From Trichuris trichiura (taxonomy: Eukaryota > Nematoda > Enoplea > Trichinellida > Trichuridae), in the NCBI GenBank assembly GCA_037903355.1, contig JBAJFE010000042.1, positions 3,236,001 through 3,300,000 of the forward strand: DNA of 64,000 nucleotides. The letters run 5' to 3'. Position numbers and translations under genes: made by a program. Positions 43,416 through 54,784 of this stretch are shown here, one piece after another. Below the pieces are notes generated by a model that did not search any database, was not told the origin of the DNA, and worked only from the letters and a program-made list of their open reading frames with translations. Position 1 is the first letter of the stretch, and every line of letters begins with the position of its first letter.

Positions 43416-44629
43416 CAGCGTTTCTCAAACGGAAAACCATTTGGGCCCCCCTGAAAACGTTTCCGAGCGTCTGGGCCCCCCTATTCTGACTGGCCAGTTT
43501 CGAGCGCACTGATTAGCCAATTTTCGCGCACTGATTGGCTGAAATGGTCGCAACGCTAGGTCAACTACAGCTGTACAGATTCATTCCTGCAAACTGTTTT
43601 TGGAGAAATCAGTGAGAGCTGCTTAGCTCGCCCAGGTGCGACCTATCTAGGCTGCCGATGTTGGGCTCGATCGAGGTAACTAGCAGATGCAGATCGCCGC
43701 GACTGACTATTTGCAGCTTGCTGCGTTTCTTTGTCAATAGATCTGTAACGATACTAAATGCGCGCTCCACTAGAGTCGATGAGGGAAGAAAAAACAGTAA
43801 CTTTTTTACCACATCCCATAGGCCAGGGTACAACTCCGGGACTTCTATCTGCAACCAGAATTGCTGACAACCCTAAGACAACTTGCCCTTCAACTACATG
43901 TTCGGCTGCAACTCCAGCATCTTTTCTTGCAGTGACATCTCTTATACGGTGAAATCTTTTGCGAAACTGGAGCGAGCGTACCGTACAGACAAAGCGTTTG
44001 CAGAAAATGCGCGAGCAACACACGCAATTCGCTGTCGCTAATGCGTGTGCTTGCATTGTAGGTGCGTGCACAATAGAAGCGAAGAAAGGAAGGTAAGAAA
44101 AAAAAAGTCGACTTTTACGGAGCTAAGGCAAGAGATGGTAATCGTTGACAAAATTGTTAAGCAGCGACATTGCTACGCCATCACGCACTAATTGCTGGTT
44201 GAATCGTAAAGCAGGTGCAAATATATCGTAAAAACTGTGCCGCATTCTGATAACGTAGGGAACTATTCTCTGATGTGATCACGTGCTCTGCGCTCAATTC
44301 TTCTCAGCAGAAAGCTCCCCTTACTAAATTCTATGCCGGGAAGGTCACGGTGTCAAACCTGCGATCCCTTCTGCCGTGTGTTCTGAATAGTCATTTTCAC
44401 GAGCGGTGGTTGGTTAATGTGGTGGACTGGGGGGTAGCTGGCATCACGTATAGCCTGCAACTTTATCTTAACCAGTACGCACGATACATGACCGTCGGAC
44501 CTCACCTTTCGATGCACCTTAACACGACGCCCCAGGTGGGGTATGTGCCCCACACAGTTTAAATGGGTCTCCCGGCGGACCCCCTGGCGCTTTGGGCGCC
44601 CTTGGATTTCAAAAGGGCCCTCCATTGTA
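43416..44629 (-). mobile_element. hAT non-autonomous element, family A copy 2, right end lost
   Basis: It starts CAGCGTTTCTCAAACG and follows 9616-10832 through the ACGTTTCCGAGCG and CTGATTGGCTGAAATG blocks, the transposase fragment, and GGTGGGGTATGTGCCCCAC. It stops at GGGCCCTCCATTG near 44629, where a different AT-rich sequence starts, so the right terminus is missing. Confidence 0.8.
43609..43854 (-). pseudogene. hAT C-terminal dimerisation fragment
   Basis: The minus-strand frame begins with VPELYPGLWDVVKKLLFFLP, then SSTLVERAFSIVTDLLTKKR, SKLQIVSRGDLHL and IEPNIG. It is the same fragment as in the copies at 9616 and 61380. No catalytic domain is present. Confidence 0.75.
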
Positions 44630-44639
44630 GAAGCTCAAA

Positions 44640-45480
44640 ATGCCGAAACTAAAAATACTGAAACCCAAAACCCCACAGAAAGTGAACAAATGGGATTTAT
44701 TTTCTGTCAAAGCGAGCTCCCTTTTATTTTGGGTAAATTCCATCTAGGATTTTTACCCATTTGACGTTGCGACCTATACAGAACATCTGTCCATTCAAAG
44801 CATCAGTCAATCTATCATTTTTGTCCGGGCAGAATTCTGGCCGTTGGAAATTTTTGCCGTCTCAGGGTTTCATCCCGTTCAGCCTTTCGACGAATTCACG
44901 ATTATGAATTGTTTGAGATTTCTACACATCCAAGATCCACAATTTTGACCTAAGGGATTTCGATCCATTCGGCCTTTTGATTCACTCTCTGTTCATGGCA
45001 GTTCAAGGGTTGGGTCAGTTCATGACTTTGACCCATTCGAAATCATGTACCATTTTGACCAGTTCAGATTTTTGAATTTTCACTGTTTCGACACGATCAA
45101 AGTTTCGAACCAGTAGGCATTTAAGCCCACTCTGTAAGTCGTTTTATTCCACACTTCAAACCGTTCAACTTTCTGAGTTTCTTCTTTCAGATTTTTGACC
45201 ACCTGCAGTCTGAAATGAATGTGATCTTGAAATCGAGTAAAATCACTTTTCAAGTATTCTTCACTTCTTTTCTTAAACTTTCCTTTCGGAATTTTAAGGT
45301 TCAAGGTTTGGGTTTTGAGAATTTGACAGTTAAGGATGTTGGTAGCTTGTCATTTTTGAGTTTCGAGATTTTGGAGTACGTCCCATTGCCCTAACATGAT
45401 AATTACGAGTTTTTGCTTCTGGAGTAAGATTTTAGCAGTTTTTCAATTGTCTGTCGTATATATCGACCTGAGTTTGAAGA
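44640..45480. repeat. degenerate short-period TTTTGA/CATTTC-rich stretch
   Basis: Loosely repeated elements such as TTTTGACC, TTTGACCCATTCGAAATC, ATTTTGACCAGTTCAG and TTTCGA recur every 20-40 bases with much drift. It could be an old minisatellite, but no clean unit can be drawn. It begins at the broken end of the hAT element. Confidence 0.35.
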
Positions 45481-47031
45481 ATTTTTGAAACCCAAGCATG
45501 TTCTCAAGGATAAGCTCTTCTTGAGGAAACAGCTGTTTGGTTATCGGCGGTTAACCTCACGGAACTAGGTTTACAGCAATCTAAAACGTGTTCAGCACTG
45601 GACATTTATTAAAACTTTTCGTGGGCTTGCAATTTTTTTCTTAAGGCTGTACCCGTGAGGAAACAATACTTGTTTCTTATTGTGTTGAGCTTTCAGGACT
45701 AGCCTTGTCGCGTCATCAACAGAGATCAAGTCAGCACGAAGAAGTCAAATGTCCAGAATATATGGAGAAATAAAAAAGACCACGAACCAGATTTTTTTCA
45801 GAGAATAGAGTAATTTTTTACTTGAGAATTGTCAAAAAGTGATTTATACGCATTTTTAAAATACTACTTCAGTATGAAATATTGCTTACCTCCCCTATCC
45901 GCTATTTCTTCCGCAGCACCTCTTATCTTAATAAACTCATCATGCAAATTACGCCCTGACAAGTGCGGTTTAGGTAGCGGAAGTCATGCTGTAGTTCTAA
46001 CCTGTTTCCCCCTTACACATCAATGCGCTAAATTCAATATAAAAGTTAAGCTAGTATGCATAGTATTGTCGGAACGTGTTTCATGCTGTGACACAGACGG
46101 ATCATATAAGAGCGGCGTTTTACTAGCAGCCATTCAAGAATGGCGCACAGAATACGATGAGCAGAACGAGTGAGATGTTTTTTAGTGAATAACTCGGTGC
46201 TTTTTGTTGAGTGTAGAGGATTTCATGCTTGAGATAAATTGGTTACGTCTTGGCGTGTTTTGTGAAGTTGCGGAGCTTTCAGGACACCTCTGGTCCCATC
46301 TTCACAAGACATTGATGCCGGACGAGACGTATCTGAAAGTTCCGCTATTTTTCAAGGAATAAACGAGCACGTATGCAGCTTGCTTTTTATTGCAGGAAGT
46401 GATAAGATAGCTGTAATAGTGCACAGACCAATGACCTGCGGACAGTTTTTAGGTCCCTCCGCGGTGGGCTATTTTCGCTAACGTATGTTTGGCAGCAGTT
46501 TTTAACAACTGTTCATAGAATCTGGCATTAAATCTTGTAAACTGGTATCTGGTAGAGCAGGGATACGGAAAACTGGTTTCGTAGTAACGAGACAATAAAG
46601 TTTTATGCGTTTCTTAAACGGCTGGATGGCCCTTCACTTTATTCTACTGTTCTGGCTTTTCTGCGCAGGAACAAGTACGCCGTTTTTGTTCAGGCACAAA
46701 GACAGCTTTAGAACTTTGAAGCTTTCAGGAGTCCGCCGTCCGCAAGTTTTAACGATGACAAATACAGGCTCTTATGATTGTAAAAGACAACAAACAATAA
46801 GAATTGATAGGCCAGGTACAATTAAATCGAACTAAGGAAATGGAAAGTCTAGTGGGAAATAAGCATAAGAAACGTGAGTGGTTGCTCGTGGTCATGAGAG
46901 TTGTCATGTTGTCCGTAACGTAAGTGAAGTTATGACACTCTTTTTGGTCTTCCAAAGTGCATGCAACTATTATAAAAGTAGATCCCTTCCATACAGCGCA
47001 ACGCTTTTTCTTAGTGCACTTAAAGACGCAT
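45481..47031. other. unassigned stretch
   Basis: No domain was recognised. The frame at 46605-46835 begins with a hydrophobic segment (LNGWMALHFILLFWLFCAG) like a signal peptide, but it has no supporting homology or paralogue. Confidence 0.35.
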
Positions 47032-47091
47032 AAAGAGGAGAAAAAGAAGAAACAAAAAATAAAAAAAGAACAAAAAGAAAAGGAGAAAAAA
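47032..47091. repeat. purine-rich tract
   Basis: Some 60 bases of almost pure A/G. The reverse complement and its surroundings resemble the pyrimidine tract at 47843-47975, including AACTTCACAAAGTG at 47810 against CACTTTGTGAAGTT at 47156. The two may be an old inverted pair. Confidence 0.6.
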
Positions 47092-47361
47092 CCAGTGTGC
47101 AAAGGAATGAAGAGGAAACCAGAAAACAAAGTAAGAACACAACTAAGGAAGCAGCACTTTGTGAAGTTAAGTTGGTCTACAAATCACTAACCTTGACCCT
47201 ACTGTCGGGATAGTTGTATTGCGGTGCATAAAGAGAGCCTTTATAAGTCTAATGCAAAATGTCGCTCCCTGCGTACAGATGGTTCCGTAAAATGCCCGCC
47301 ACAACTGTCAGTGTTAGTTGCGATTCGCTCGAAGTAGTTCCTTCGCAGTTGAAATGCATGT

Positions 47362-47577
47362 ATGCCCGGGCAGACTTCTGAACAGTTATTATATTTGTTC
47401 TGCCTGGTTTTCATAATACTTATGAGCGTGGCGATTACAATGCAGGACGGTCTCCCTGTTGCATTCAAATTAAAAAAGATAGCGGAAGTTTGTTACAAAA
47501 GCCAGAAATGCGGGCCTGCGGTTGCCGAACGTGCTTCACAGCCCATATGCCTCTTAAAGGTCTATGATCTATGTTAG
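47362..47577 (+). CDS. possible small secreted cysteine-containing peptide
   Basis: A 71-codon frame. It opens with a polar N-terminus, then a strongly hydrophobic segment (LLYLFCLVFIILMSVAI) that would serve as a signal peptide or membrane anchor. A basic mature region follows, KLKKIAEVCYKSQKCGPAV, with two further cysteines near the end (PICLLKVYDLC). The start could also be the inner Met of MSVAIT. A related but disrupted sequence lies at 48002-48155, which argues against pure chance but may simply mean that both are copies of a repeat. No family is recognised. Confidence 0.3.
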   Translation: MPGQTSEQLLYLFCLVFIILMSVAITMQDGLPVAFKLKKIAEVCYKSQKCGPAVAERASQPICLLKVYDLC

Positions 47578-48001
47578 AAGTCAAACCTTTCTATTAGACG
47601 CGTCAAAGATAACTTTACATAACATAGTACTGTTGTATTTGTCAGGAGCCCAGTAAACAAGCGACCACGCTTACTCCGTCGAGTCCCCGAACACCTCATC
47701 GTACCGTAACGTTAGACAGGTTCGTGCATCCTACTGTGGTCCCAACAAGTACAATCATAAATCCTGACAATGGTGTCAAAATTAGTGAAGTATGAATGAA
47801 CTAAATGAACTTCACAAAGTGCTACCTACTTAATTGGGACTTTACTCTTCTTCCTGTTTTCTTCCTTCTTTTTCACCTTCCTTCTTGTTTTTCCACCCAT
47901 GTCTATTTTATCATTTTCTTGTTATTTTTCTAACTTTTTATGTTTTATCTTTTCTTTTCATGTTTCTTTATGTACCTCATTAAGAAACCGTCATTTGGAT
48001 T
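47578..48001. other. intervening stretch with pyrimidine tract
   Basis: Contains the pyrimidine-rich tract at about 47843-47975. No gene seen. Confidence 0.45.
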
Positions 48002-48155
48002 ACATGGTGATTACGTTGTAAAACAGCCTTCCCTGTCCTACCCAAATTGAAAAAAGGCAGACATGTCAGTAAATCGCAAAAGCAGAAATGTGAATCCTTC
48101 CTCAGAATAAAAGTGCCCATTTACTGCGTTACGCTGTTGAAACCAGAAAGTGAAG
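48002..48155 (+). pseudogene. disrupted relative of the 47362 peptide ORF
   Basis: The nucleotide sequence aligns with 47425-47560 over GTGATTAC, CCTTCCCTGTCCT.CC, CAAATTGAAAAAAGG, AAAGCAGAAATGT and CCCATTTACTGC. It has an in-frame TAA early on and frame changes, but keeps KLKKG, SKSQKQKC and VPIYC in one phase. It may be a dead tandem paralogue or a repeat. Confidence 0.3.
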
Positions 48156-50425
48156 GGCAGATTACAATTTTATTTTCTTTTTCAATAGCTAATGGTTTAG
48201 GTATCGCAACGGGTTGTTTTTTTGAAAGCATGCTTTTCTCTTTATGAGGGCAGCAATAAATGTGATTAACGGTTGAGAATCCAAAGGTGAACATTCGATA
48301 ACAGCCATGAAGGATCTCTAGCACAAGAATTTCATATTATTGCTGAATATTTCAGTGGAAAAGTTAGGAGTTTTTACTCCAACCGTTCAACTACTCTTTT
48401 CGCTACCTGTTACAAGCAGTCGTTTCTCAAAATTAGCTGAAAGATGTAAACAAAAAGAAACCGCAACTTAAAATGGTCTACTCTGTGGTTTCAGAAGTTA
48501 TTCCTGTAATACATGCTGGTGCCTGAAACTTAACGCAAGCAGTCTCAGGCTAAGGGACTATGACTACTGGCTTCTAAGTCAGCAGTGCACTTCGTCCAGG
48601 GATAGGTAAGCCCTTCTATTCAATGTTCCAGATATAAATTAAGTATTATTGCAGGTTTCGCATTCTGTTTTTTTCATTTGCTGACCTATTTGCTCATAAA
48701 AACCTGCGTTAGTATTCACTGTGCGTCGGTTTTACATTTCTGAAAATCTTATGGTAGAGTAACTATCATGAGACAGTGCCTGCATGTAAAACTAAGCACC
48801 TCCCGCTTGATCGTTGGGTTCGTCATTTCATTCAAATTAGCTCGTTTTCCTTTGTTGCGTTCTTAATTAAAATTACGAAACATGACGCTTCGACGCAGAA
48901 ACTGCAATGAATTCGTTTCTACGCTATGGACTTTAAACGCGAATGCGTTCCAGTGCAAACATGCTTTTTAAGCCTTTGTTTTCAAAACAGCATATCACGC
49001 TGTCAGCAACGAACACAGTATTTTTTGGGTAGCCCTTGGTTCAACACTACCAGTTTGGCGCTTACCCGTGATTCACCGCTCCTAGTTGTGTGCCGTTAGT
49101 TTGCCACCGCAGTTTGATCTCTTTGCTTCGCTACCGTTAGTATTTTCCATTGGGTTATCATTCTTTTCTGATCGCTTTGGTTTATATCCACTGGTTTACC
49201 ACTGTTCAGTCATTGTTCTTGGTTTAGCTTTTACTCGCAGCTGCTCAGGTAAATCAGTTCAGACACGACTGCGCAGAACCGACTGTACGTTCCCTCTAGT
49301 AAGAAGACCCGCTGACCTATTCTCAATGCCTCGATGCGATCGGCTCCAAAATGCACAGAAATGCTGTGATATTGCTGCATTTATAAGCGCAATGCATCTG
49401 AAACCCATCCCGTTAGAGCGCCTGGCGTTGGAGGGTAAGTGGGTTGAGTCCGCCCAGCCAGGCTAATTTAGCTGCTCCAGTGGTGCACACGCTGACGCAG
49501 ATCACGCTGCCGCATGGGAGTTAGGTAATTACCGCTTGTCCAACGCTATCTGACCGCTGTTCTGCTTTTTTTTGCTATGTTCAATCGCTTAGAGTTACCT
49601 CGCTTTCACCTCACCCTCAGCCTCAATTCTTTGTTCTCCTGCAATCGACGTTCGCTGCTTTTGTGAGCATTTGTGAATTTCGAATGGGCTCGAATGGTCC
49701 TGAATACAACATGAGTCGAAAGGTTGGACAGGTTGATGTCCCGAACCGTCCAAATTGCAAATTTACCGCATTAGCAAAAAACTACATGGACGATGGTCAA
49801 CGACGGACAAGCGCGCGTCAACTTGAACGATGCGAACACGTGATCTGCGTCAACGTGAGCATCCTCAGCTGCTTTACTTCACCAGTCGTGTGTACAGACC
49901 GAACTAAACGCGGCTAACAAATGGCAGTGAATAACCAGCGATAAACTGACTCGGTCAAGCAACCAGAAACATAGCACGCGGGTGAACCAAGAACAGTATT
50001 CCAAGGAAACATGCAAATAGTTCTCGTATAACGCGAGAAGTTTGATCACTTGAAAATCCTAAGAAATTTCGGGTTTTATCAAATCGCGATGTAGGAGACA
50101 CGTAAAATATAGAAAAATCACAATTTGGCTCAACGTGTCAAAAAGATTGTTTAGTTGTAAACATCAACGGAAAAGAATCATTAATAAACTGCTTCGAAAA
50201 AAATTATTCTGTATCGAGCTATACATTCGCCCGCTGTGCATGCTGTCATCGTTTAATACGTGCAAATACAACGAGATTAGGCAGTCTCAGCCGAAGAGAG
50301 AAAAGAGAGAGCACACATGTAAGAACCCATGCAGAACACTAGCTAGGTGCTGAAGGAGAACCGCTTAAAAAGGAATGAATAGGTCATCATTCCGGTTCAG
50401 AAGCGTTATGTAAAATCACCTTAAC
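48156..50425. other. unassigned stretch, lower part a candidate copia 3' LTR
   Basis: No domain-bearing frame. The frames at 49086-49466 and 49663-49917 were not recognised. The end nearest 50425 should hold the 3' LTR of the copia element, but the LTR's other boundary was not found. Confidence 0.35.
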
Positions 50426-50426
50426 A

Positions 50427-50437
50427 TTCTCCTCTCG
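50427..50437 (-). promoter_or_regulatory. candidate copia polypurine tract
   Basis: On the element strand CGAGAGGAGAA is followed directly by TGTTAAGG, the usual arrangement of a copia polypurine tract and LTR start. It lies just after the end of the RNase H frame. Confidence 0.5.
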
Positions 50438-50448
50438 AAGTGGTGCAT

Positions 50449-51033
50449 TTAGTGCAATGCATCCAATGCATCGTTTAGCGCGAGAAGTCTGTCCCTGAGA
50501 ATTTTGTGCCGAATTTCACTGAAAGGTTTCGTCAGAAAGTCCGCTAGGCTCCTATCACTGGGAACGTATATCGGTTCAATGGTGCTGTCTTCGATCTTTT
50601 CTCGCACGAAGCGATATCCTATTGAAATGTGTTTGATTTTGTTTTTGCCAACTGAATTTTTCGCATGTGCAATCGCAGCCTGACTGTCACACTTCAACTT
50701 TGTTGGCCCAGCCACCAGCTTGGAATCTTGTCTGACAGACTCAAAGAATCCTCTAACCCAAGTTACTTCTCTTGAGCATTCGCTGATTACCACGTACCCT
50801 GCTTCCATGGTGCTTAGCGCAGTAACTGTTTGCTTTGTGCTTTTCCAAATCATAGGCGCAGTACATAAGGGCACGACGTACCCCGTAGTACTTTTCCTAG
50901 TTTCGCTACAGGACGCCCAGTCAGCACCAGCATAGGCTGTCAGTGACTTATCTGAAAGTCGGTATACCATAGTGATCTCCATAATTTTCTTCAAGTAGCG
51001 CAACACTCGCTTAGCTGAATTCCAATGTTGCAC
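50449..51033 (-). pseudogene. pol: copia RNase H domain
   Basis: The 194-codon frame shows AKRVLRYLKKI, YAGADWASCSETRKSTTGYV (normally Y.DADWA), STMEAGYVVISECSREVTWV (normally S..EAEY), LKCDSQAAIAHAKN, KHISIGYRFVREKI and SLADFLTKP. These are the hallmarks of the Ty1/copia RNase H end of the polyprotein. The Asp and Glu changes suggest loss of activity. Confidence 0.9.
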
Positions 51034-51348
51034 TGTGATACTGCAATTTACTGCAATACTGCGTCAGTTTTCCAACAGCAAAGGAAACGTCTGGTCTAGT
51101 TCTCCGGGCAAAATACAGTAAACTACCAACTAGCTCTTTGTAAGGCACGTTCGCGTTAATATCTTCCGCCTCACCCTTTCCAGAAAGAACGGTCGCATCT
51201 CCATCGGTGTAGTAGCACCCTTTGCGACTTGCAAATGAAAACGTTATAAGATGCGTTGTATTTATGCCTGCTGAGACACTGTAACGCTTCCGTCATTACC
51301 ATAACTAAACTTGACGCGGAGCAAATACGAGACCTTACCTACGTGCTT

Positions 51349-51915
51349 TCATTCAGAATGGTTATTTAGGAGCTGCTTCGTCTTTTCTCTGGTCCTTTCA
51401 TTTTCTGATATGAGCAACATATCGTCAGCGTAAACGCATATAATGAGACGCCCTTCATCCAACGTGAGTGTGTATACGCACGGGTCCGTATGGTTTCGTT
51501 GGAATCCTACCTTTTTCAGACACGCGTTCATGTGTTCGTTCCAACACTGTTCAATTTGGTTCAGCCCGTAAAGACTTTTCAAAAGCCGACAGTATACATT
51601 CTCCTTTTTATGTAGCAGGAACCCTTCAGGCAGCTCCACGTAAACCGCCTTGTTCAGTGTTGCACGCAGGTATGCGTTTTTGATTTCGATTTGGTCAATT
51701 TTCTATTTTATGCTGACTCCAACAGCGATTAATATTCTAATAATTTCAAATCCTGAAGAGTAAACATCTTCATAATCTACTCCTCGTTGTGAGTAGCCGT
51801 TGGCAACTAAACGGGCCTTGCGACAGACAACTTCTTCCAAAGCAATTGTATTCTTTTGAAAACGCAAGTACACTTGATTGGTTTCACGACTTTTGGCAAC
51901 TCTTCCATTGTCCAA
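51349..51915 (-). pseudogene. pol: copia reverse transcriptase
   Basis: Two minus-strand frames. The first (51703-51915) has KARLVANGYSQRGVDYEDVY and IIRILIAVGV, the opening of the copia RT. After a stop, the second (51349-51639) has MELPEGFLL, LLKSLYGLNQIEQCW and ICVYADDMLLIS, where YADD is the active-site box. Stops separate the pieces and also the link to RNase H at 51034-51348. Confidence 0.9.
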
Positions 51916-52669
51916 CCATTGTGCTCACTCAAGCTTTCCATTGCCTCCAACTATCTTGAGGCCTCAACGCCACTTGCTGCTTCACAATACGAATCAGGAG
52001 TGTCCACTTTGAGCTGTTTGCAAGGTGATGCATCAGAAGAGATATTACAGCGGTTTTGTGACTCTGTACTGTGTCCACAAGATAAATGAACCCCATTAAC
52101 ATATAGGTTTGAATTGACATATTGACACCTGCAGTACGACTCTGATTTCTTAAGATCATTGGATGACTTCTCAATACTTGCTTCCCTTGAGACAAATTCT
52201 GATGCTGTTCCCCTTCCAATCTTCCTTAGAAAAACATGGTTAAGGTTCATTCTTGCCAGCTTCATCGGCACTTGGGAGAGTATCAACACTACGGTTTGTC
52301 CTTTGAAGATAACTTCGTTGTTGTTCTTATTGAGACTTGCATGCAGGCCTTTTTCTTTTTCGAGAAACGTGCAGTCCCGCGATTCAACAACTCACAGTAA
52401 TTCGGGCACCTATATTCGCCAAGCTTTGCCTCTCACCGCGTATCCAACAAGATAACCTTTGTAAACTCTGGGATCAAATTTGGACTTCCTCTTCTAAGTT
52501 GGGATGCGAACATATACTTGGCAATCGGAAGTTCTGAGATGGCGCAGACTGCCCTTTTTGTTGAACCACAGCTCGTAAGGCGTTTTCGCTTCATTGTGTC
52601 TGTTCGTTACTCTGTTTCTTATATAAGCTCCTGTGTATATCAATTCTGCCTATGTTGCATGAGGAAGAG
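51916..52669 (-). pseudogene. pol: copia integrase C-terminal/linker region
   Basis: A decayed frame at 51951-52289 (VPMKLARMNLNHVFLRKIGR) lies between integrase and reverse transcriptase, where copia elements have the variable integrase tail. No motif is firm. Confidence 0.5.
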
Positions 52670-53029
52670 TGCGCCCAGTCATCGTGCTCTTCTGACCAGG
52701 TCCAAAAGCGTACAGTTCATGCGTTCGGCTACACCATTTTGCTGCGACGTGTAAGCCATAGTACGTTCATGAATGATACCTGTTGCCAAACAGGTTTCCC
52801 AGGCCTTTGAGCAGAATTACAAACCATTATCAGGACGTATTCTCTTTAGGCTTCTTTGAGACTGCGTTTTTGCTTCAATGAGCCACGTTTTAAATATGCC
52901 TAGCACGCTTCCCTTGTTTCTCAAGAAGTACACCCTTGCGTAGCGTGTGGCGTCAACAATGATTGCGAGAACGTATCTTGCTTTTTCCAGACTAGGGGTG
53001 TCCATCGGTCCCATCAAGTCGCAATGCAC
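52670..53029 (-). pseudogene. pol: copia integrase core
   Basis: The frame contains MHCDLMGPMDTPSLEKARY (first Asp), RYVLAIIVDATRYARVYFL and RIRPDNGL (second Asp). After a frame change it continues with GIIHERTMAYTSQQNGVAER, which places the catalytic Glu in NGVAER. The motif order is that of the copia integrase. It is frameshifted. Confidence 0.88.
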
Positions 53030-53080
53030 GAAGTCCAGTGGGTGTGATGCAATGCTTGCTTCTTCATCTGTTAAGTAACA

Positions 53081-53659
53081 TCAGAAGGGTTGTCGGGTCG
53101 CCTTACCGCTTCGGCAGTCCTCACAGTTCGAGAGTGCTGTTACGCTGCAATGTAGGCCTCTTGCAGCTTGGCTTCTCACCATTTGAATGATGCGCTTTTT
53201 GCTAACGTGCCTCATCCGTTGATGCCATCGATCGACGCTTAGTTTCCTACAGTCAGCAGTCTCTGTGCGTTTTGTTGAGTACTTCTGCATTGTTTTTGCA
53301 ACGTACAGACGTCCTTGCCGCTGTGCCTCAACCAGCAAGTTGCCATGTTCGTCACGGATGCGACAACCTCGTCTGTCAAAGACGATTCTTCGATTGTTGT
53401 CAACCATTTGTCTTACCGATAAAACTCCCTGTGGGATCCCAGGCATGAGCACACTGTTGTGGGCAACGAATTCATTCAACATCCCTTTGTTATGAAGCAG
53501 TTTTACCGCAACTGTGCCTCTTCCGGCTGCTAACGTTGTCGATCCATCAGCAGTGAAAGCTCGCATGTTCGCAGTGTCAGTCTTGTCCAGCGCGGCGAAG
53601 TATCGTTCGTCAAGGCACATGTGATGCGTTGCTCTAGAATCGATAATCCAACCGCTCAA
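53081..53659 (-). pseudogene. pol: copia protease and pre-integrase region
   Basis: It opens GWIIDSRATHHM, which is the aspartic protease site (normally DSGAT.HM) with the active-site Gly changed to Arg. It continues through VLSVRQMVDNNRRIVFDRRG and then the zinc-binding pre-integrase block SVDRWHQRMRHVSKKRIIQM with CEDCRSGKATRQPF. It is contiguous in one frame of 192 codons. Confidence 0.9.
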
Positions 53660-53749
53660 CCTGTGGCCTGCAGGAGCGCCTTACGAAGCGAACATGCAGG
53701 AGTGAACACTTCTCTGTTTCCCTTTCATTGACCCGATGTATCCCACTGA

Positions 53750-54338
53750 GTTCTTTGCTCTTAGCAAACAATCCCTCGCGAAACGACCTATTTTTCAGCA
53801 TTTGAAACGAATGAGTTTGCCCACTGGTAGTCGAGCTGTGCTCGTCTGAGTTTTTTCTATAGCAGTAGCAGTCATGGCTTCAGCACATCTGCCGCTGTTC
53901 TCAATTCGCCCTGCTAATTCGGCTATTAATTTCCGTTTCACCGTGACACAACAGAACTCTGACTCTGGGAGATTGCATATTGAAGAAACCACTGTCCCAA
54001 ACTTCAGGGAGCTCACAGAGGATGGTTATTGCAAGATCGCCATCGTCAATACGGTCACCAACATTTGTTAGTTCAGAAACAAGACGGCTCATTTTTTCGA
54101 GATAAGAATCCATACTCTCGTGGGTCTGCAGTTTTCCTGAGTACAACTGCTTCCGTAACTGTAGAATATGCAATCTGCTGTCCTTCAGGGCATACAGTAA
54201 ACCCACCTTATCTGCGGCTGTTGGTTCCAGGACTTTCCGCGTATAACGAATTCCGTGTATATTCAAGTCCCCTGCGTAAAATGTAGAATCACTTGTAAAC
54301 AACCTGCGCGCTTTCTCGTGTACTTTGCAAATAAACAC
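53750..54338 (-). pseudogene. gag: copia gag
   Basis: The UBN2-type gag region is seen as HILQLRKQLYSGKLQTHESM, DSYLEKMSRLVSELTNVGDR and DDGDLAITILCELPE. Further on, a degenerate CCHC zinc knuckle reads KC, a stop, then KIGRFARDC with the His replaced by Arg. The N-terminus and the 5' LTR are missing, and a foldback repeat arm starts about 70 bases upstream. Confidence 0.85.
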
Positions 54339-54407
54339 GAAATTGCTTATAGATCTTCAGATTCACGGGTTTTGGCCTGTTGGATGTATCTGTAAATAAA
54401 CTTCAAA

Positions 54408-54470
54408 GTGCCCTACCAACGGATGGATGAGCAAATTGTAAGAGAAAATACAGAACAATTTGTATACCGT
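54408..54470. repeat. foldback family arm fragment
   Basis: CCCTACCAACGGATGGATGA followed by GCAAAT, AGAAAATACAGAACAA matches one arm of the palindrome at 5571-5923. It lies where the copia 5' end would be expected, so it may have disrupted it. Confidence 0.6.
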
Positions 54471-54784
54471 ACGTTTCGGAACTGCTCGTGTTCCGTCGTC
54501 CGTCGAATGCTCCTAGCGATATTCGAAGCCGTTGACGCCATAAATTCTTTATTTGGCACTGAAGGCGTTCTTTTCGTATTACTGGACTTAAGCCGGCTAA
54601 CTGCAGATCAGGGAGCATTCAGAGTACAAGCGCGGCATTGGGTTTCCTCTTCCTTAATTTTTCGGGCTGTTAGCAATGGTAGCGCAAATTGTAAGTGAGG
54701 CTGCGATGTTGTTCTCAGTGCTGCGCAACAATAAATCTAAATTCAATATTTCCTCGGAGCAAGACGACAGCCGCTTGATCTTAC
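54471..54784. other. unassigned stretch
   Basis: No feature recognised between the foldback arm and the hAT gene. Confidence 0.4.

Noticed and set aside
46749..47129. 126-codon minus-strand frame with a Phe/Ser-rich start
   Set aside because: The N-terminal half is the complement of the purine tract at 47032-47091, so its composition is an artefact of low complexity.
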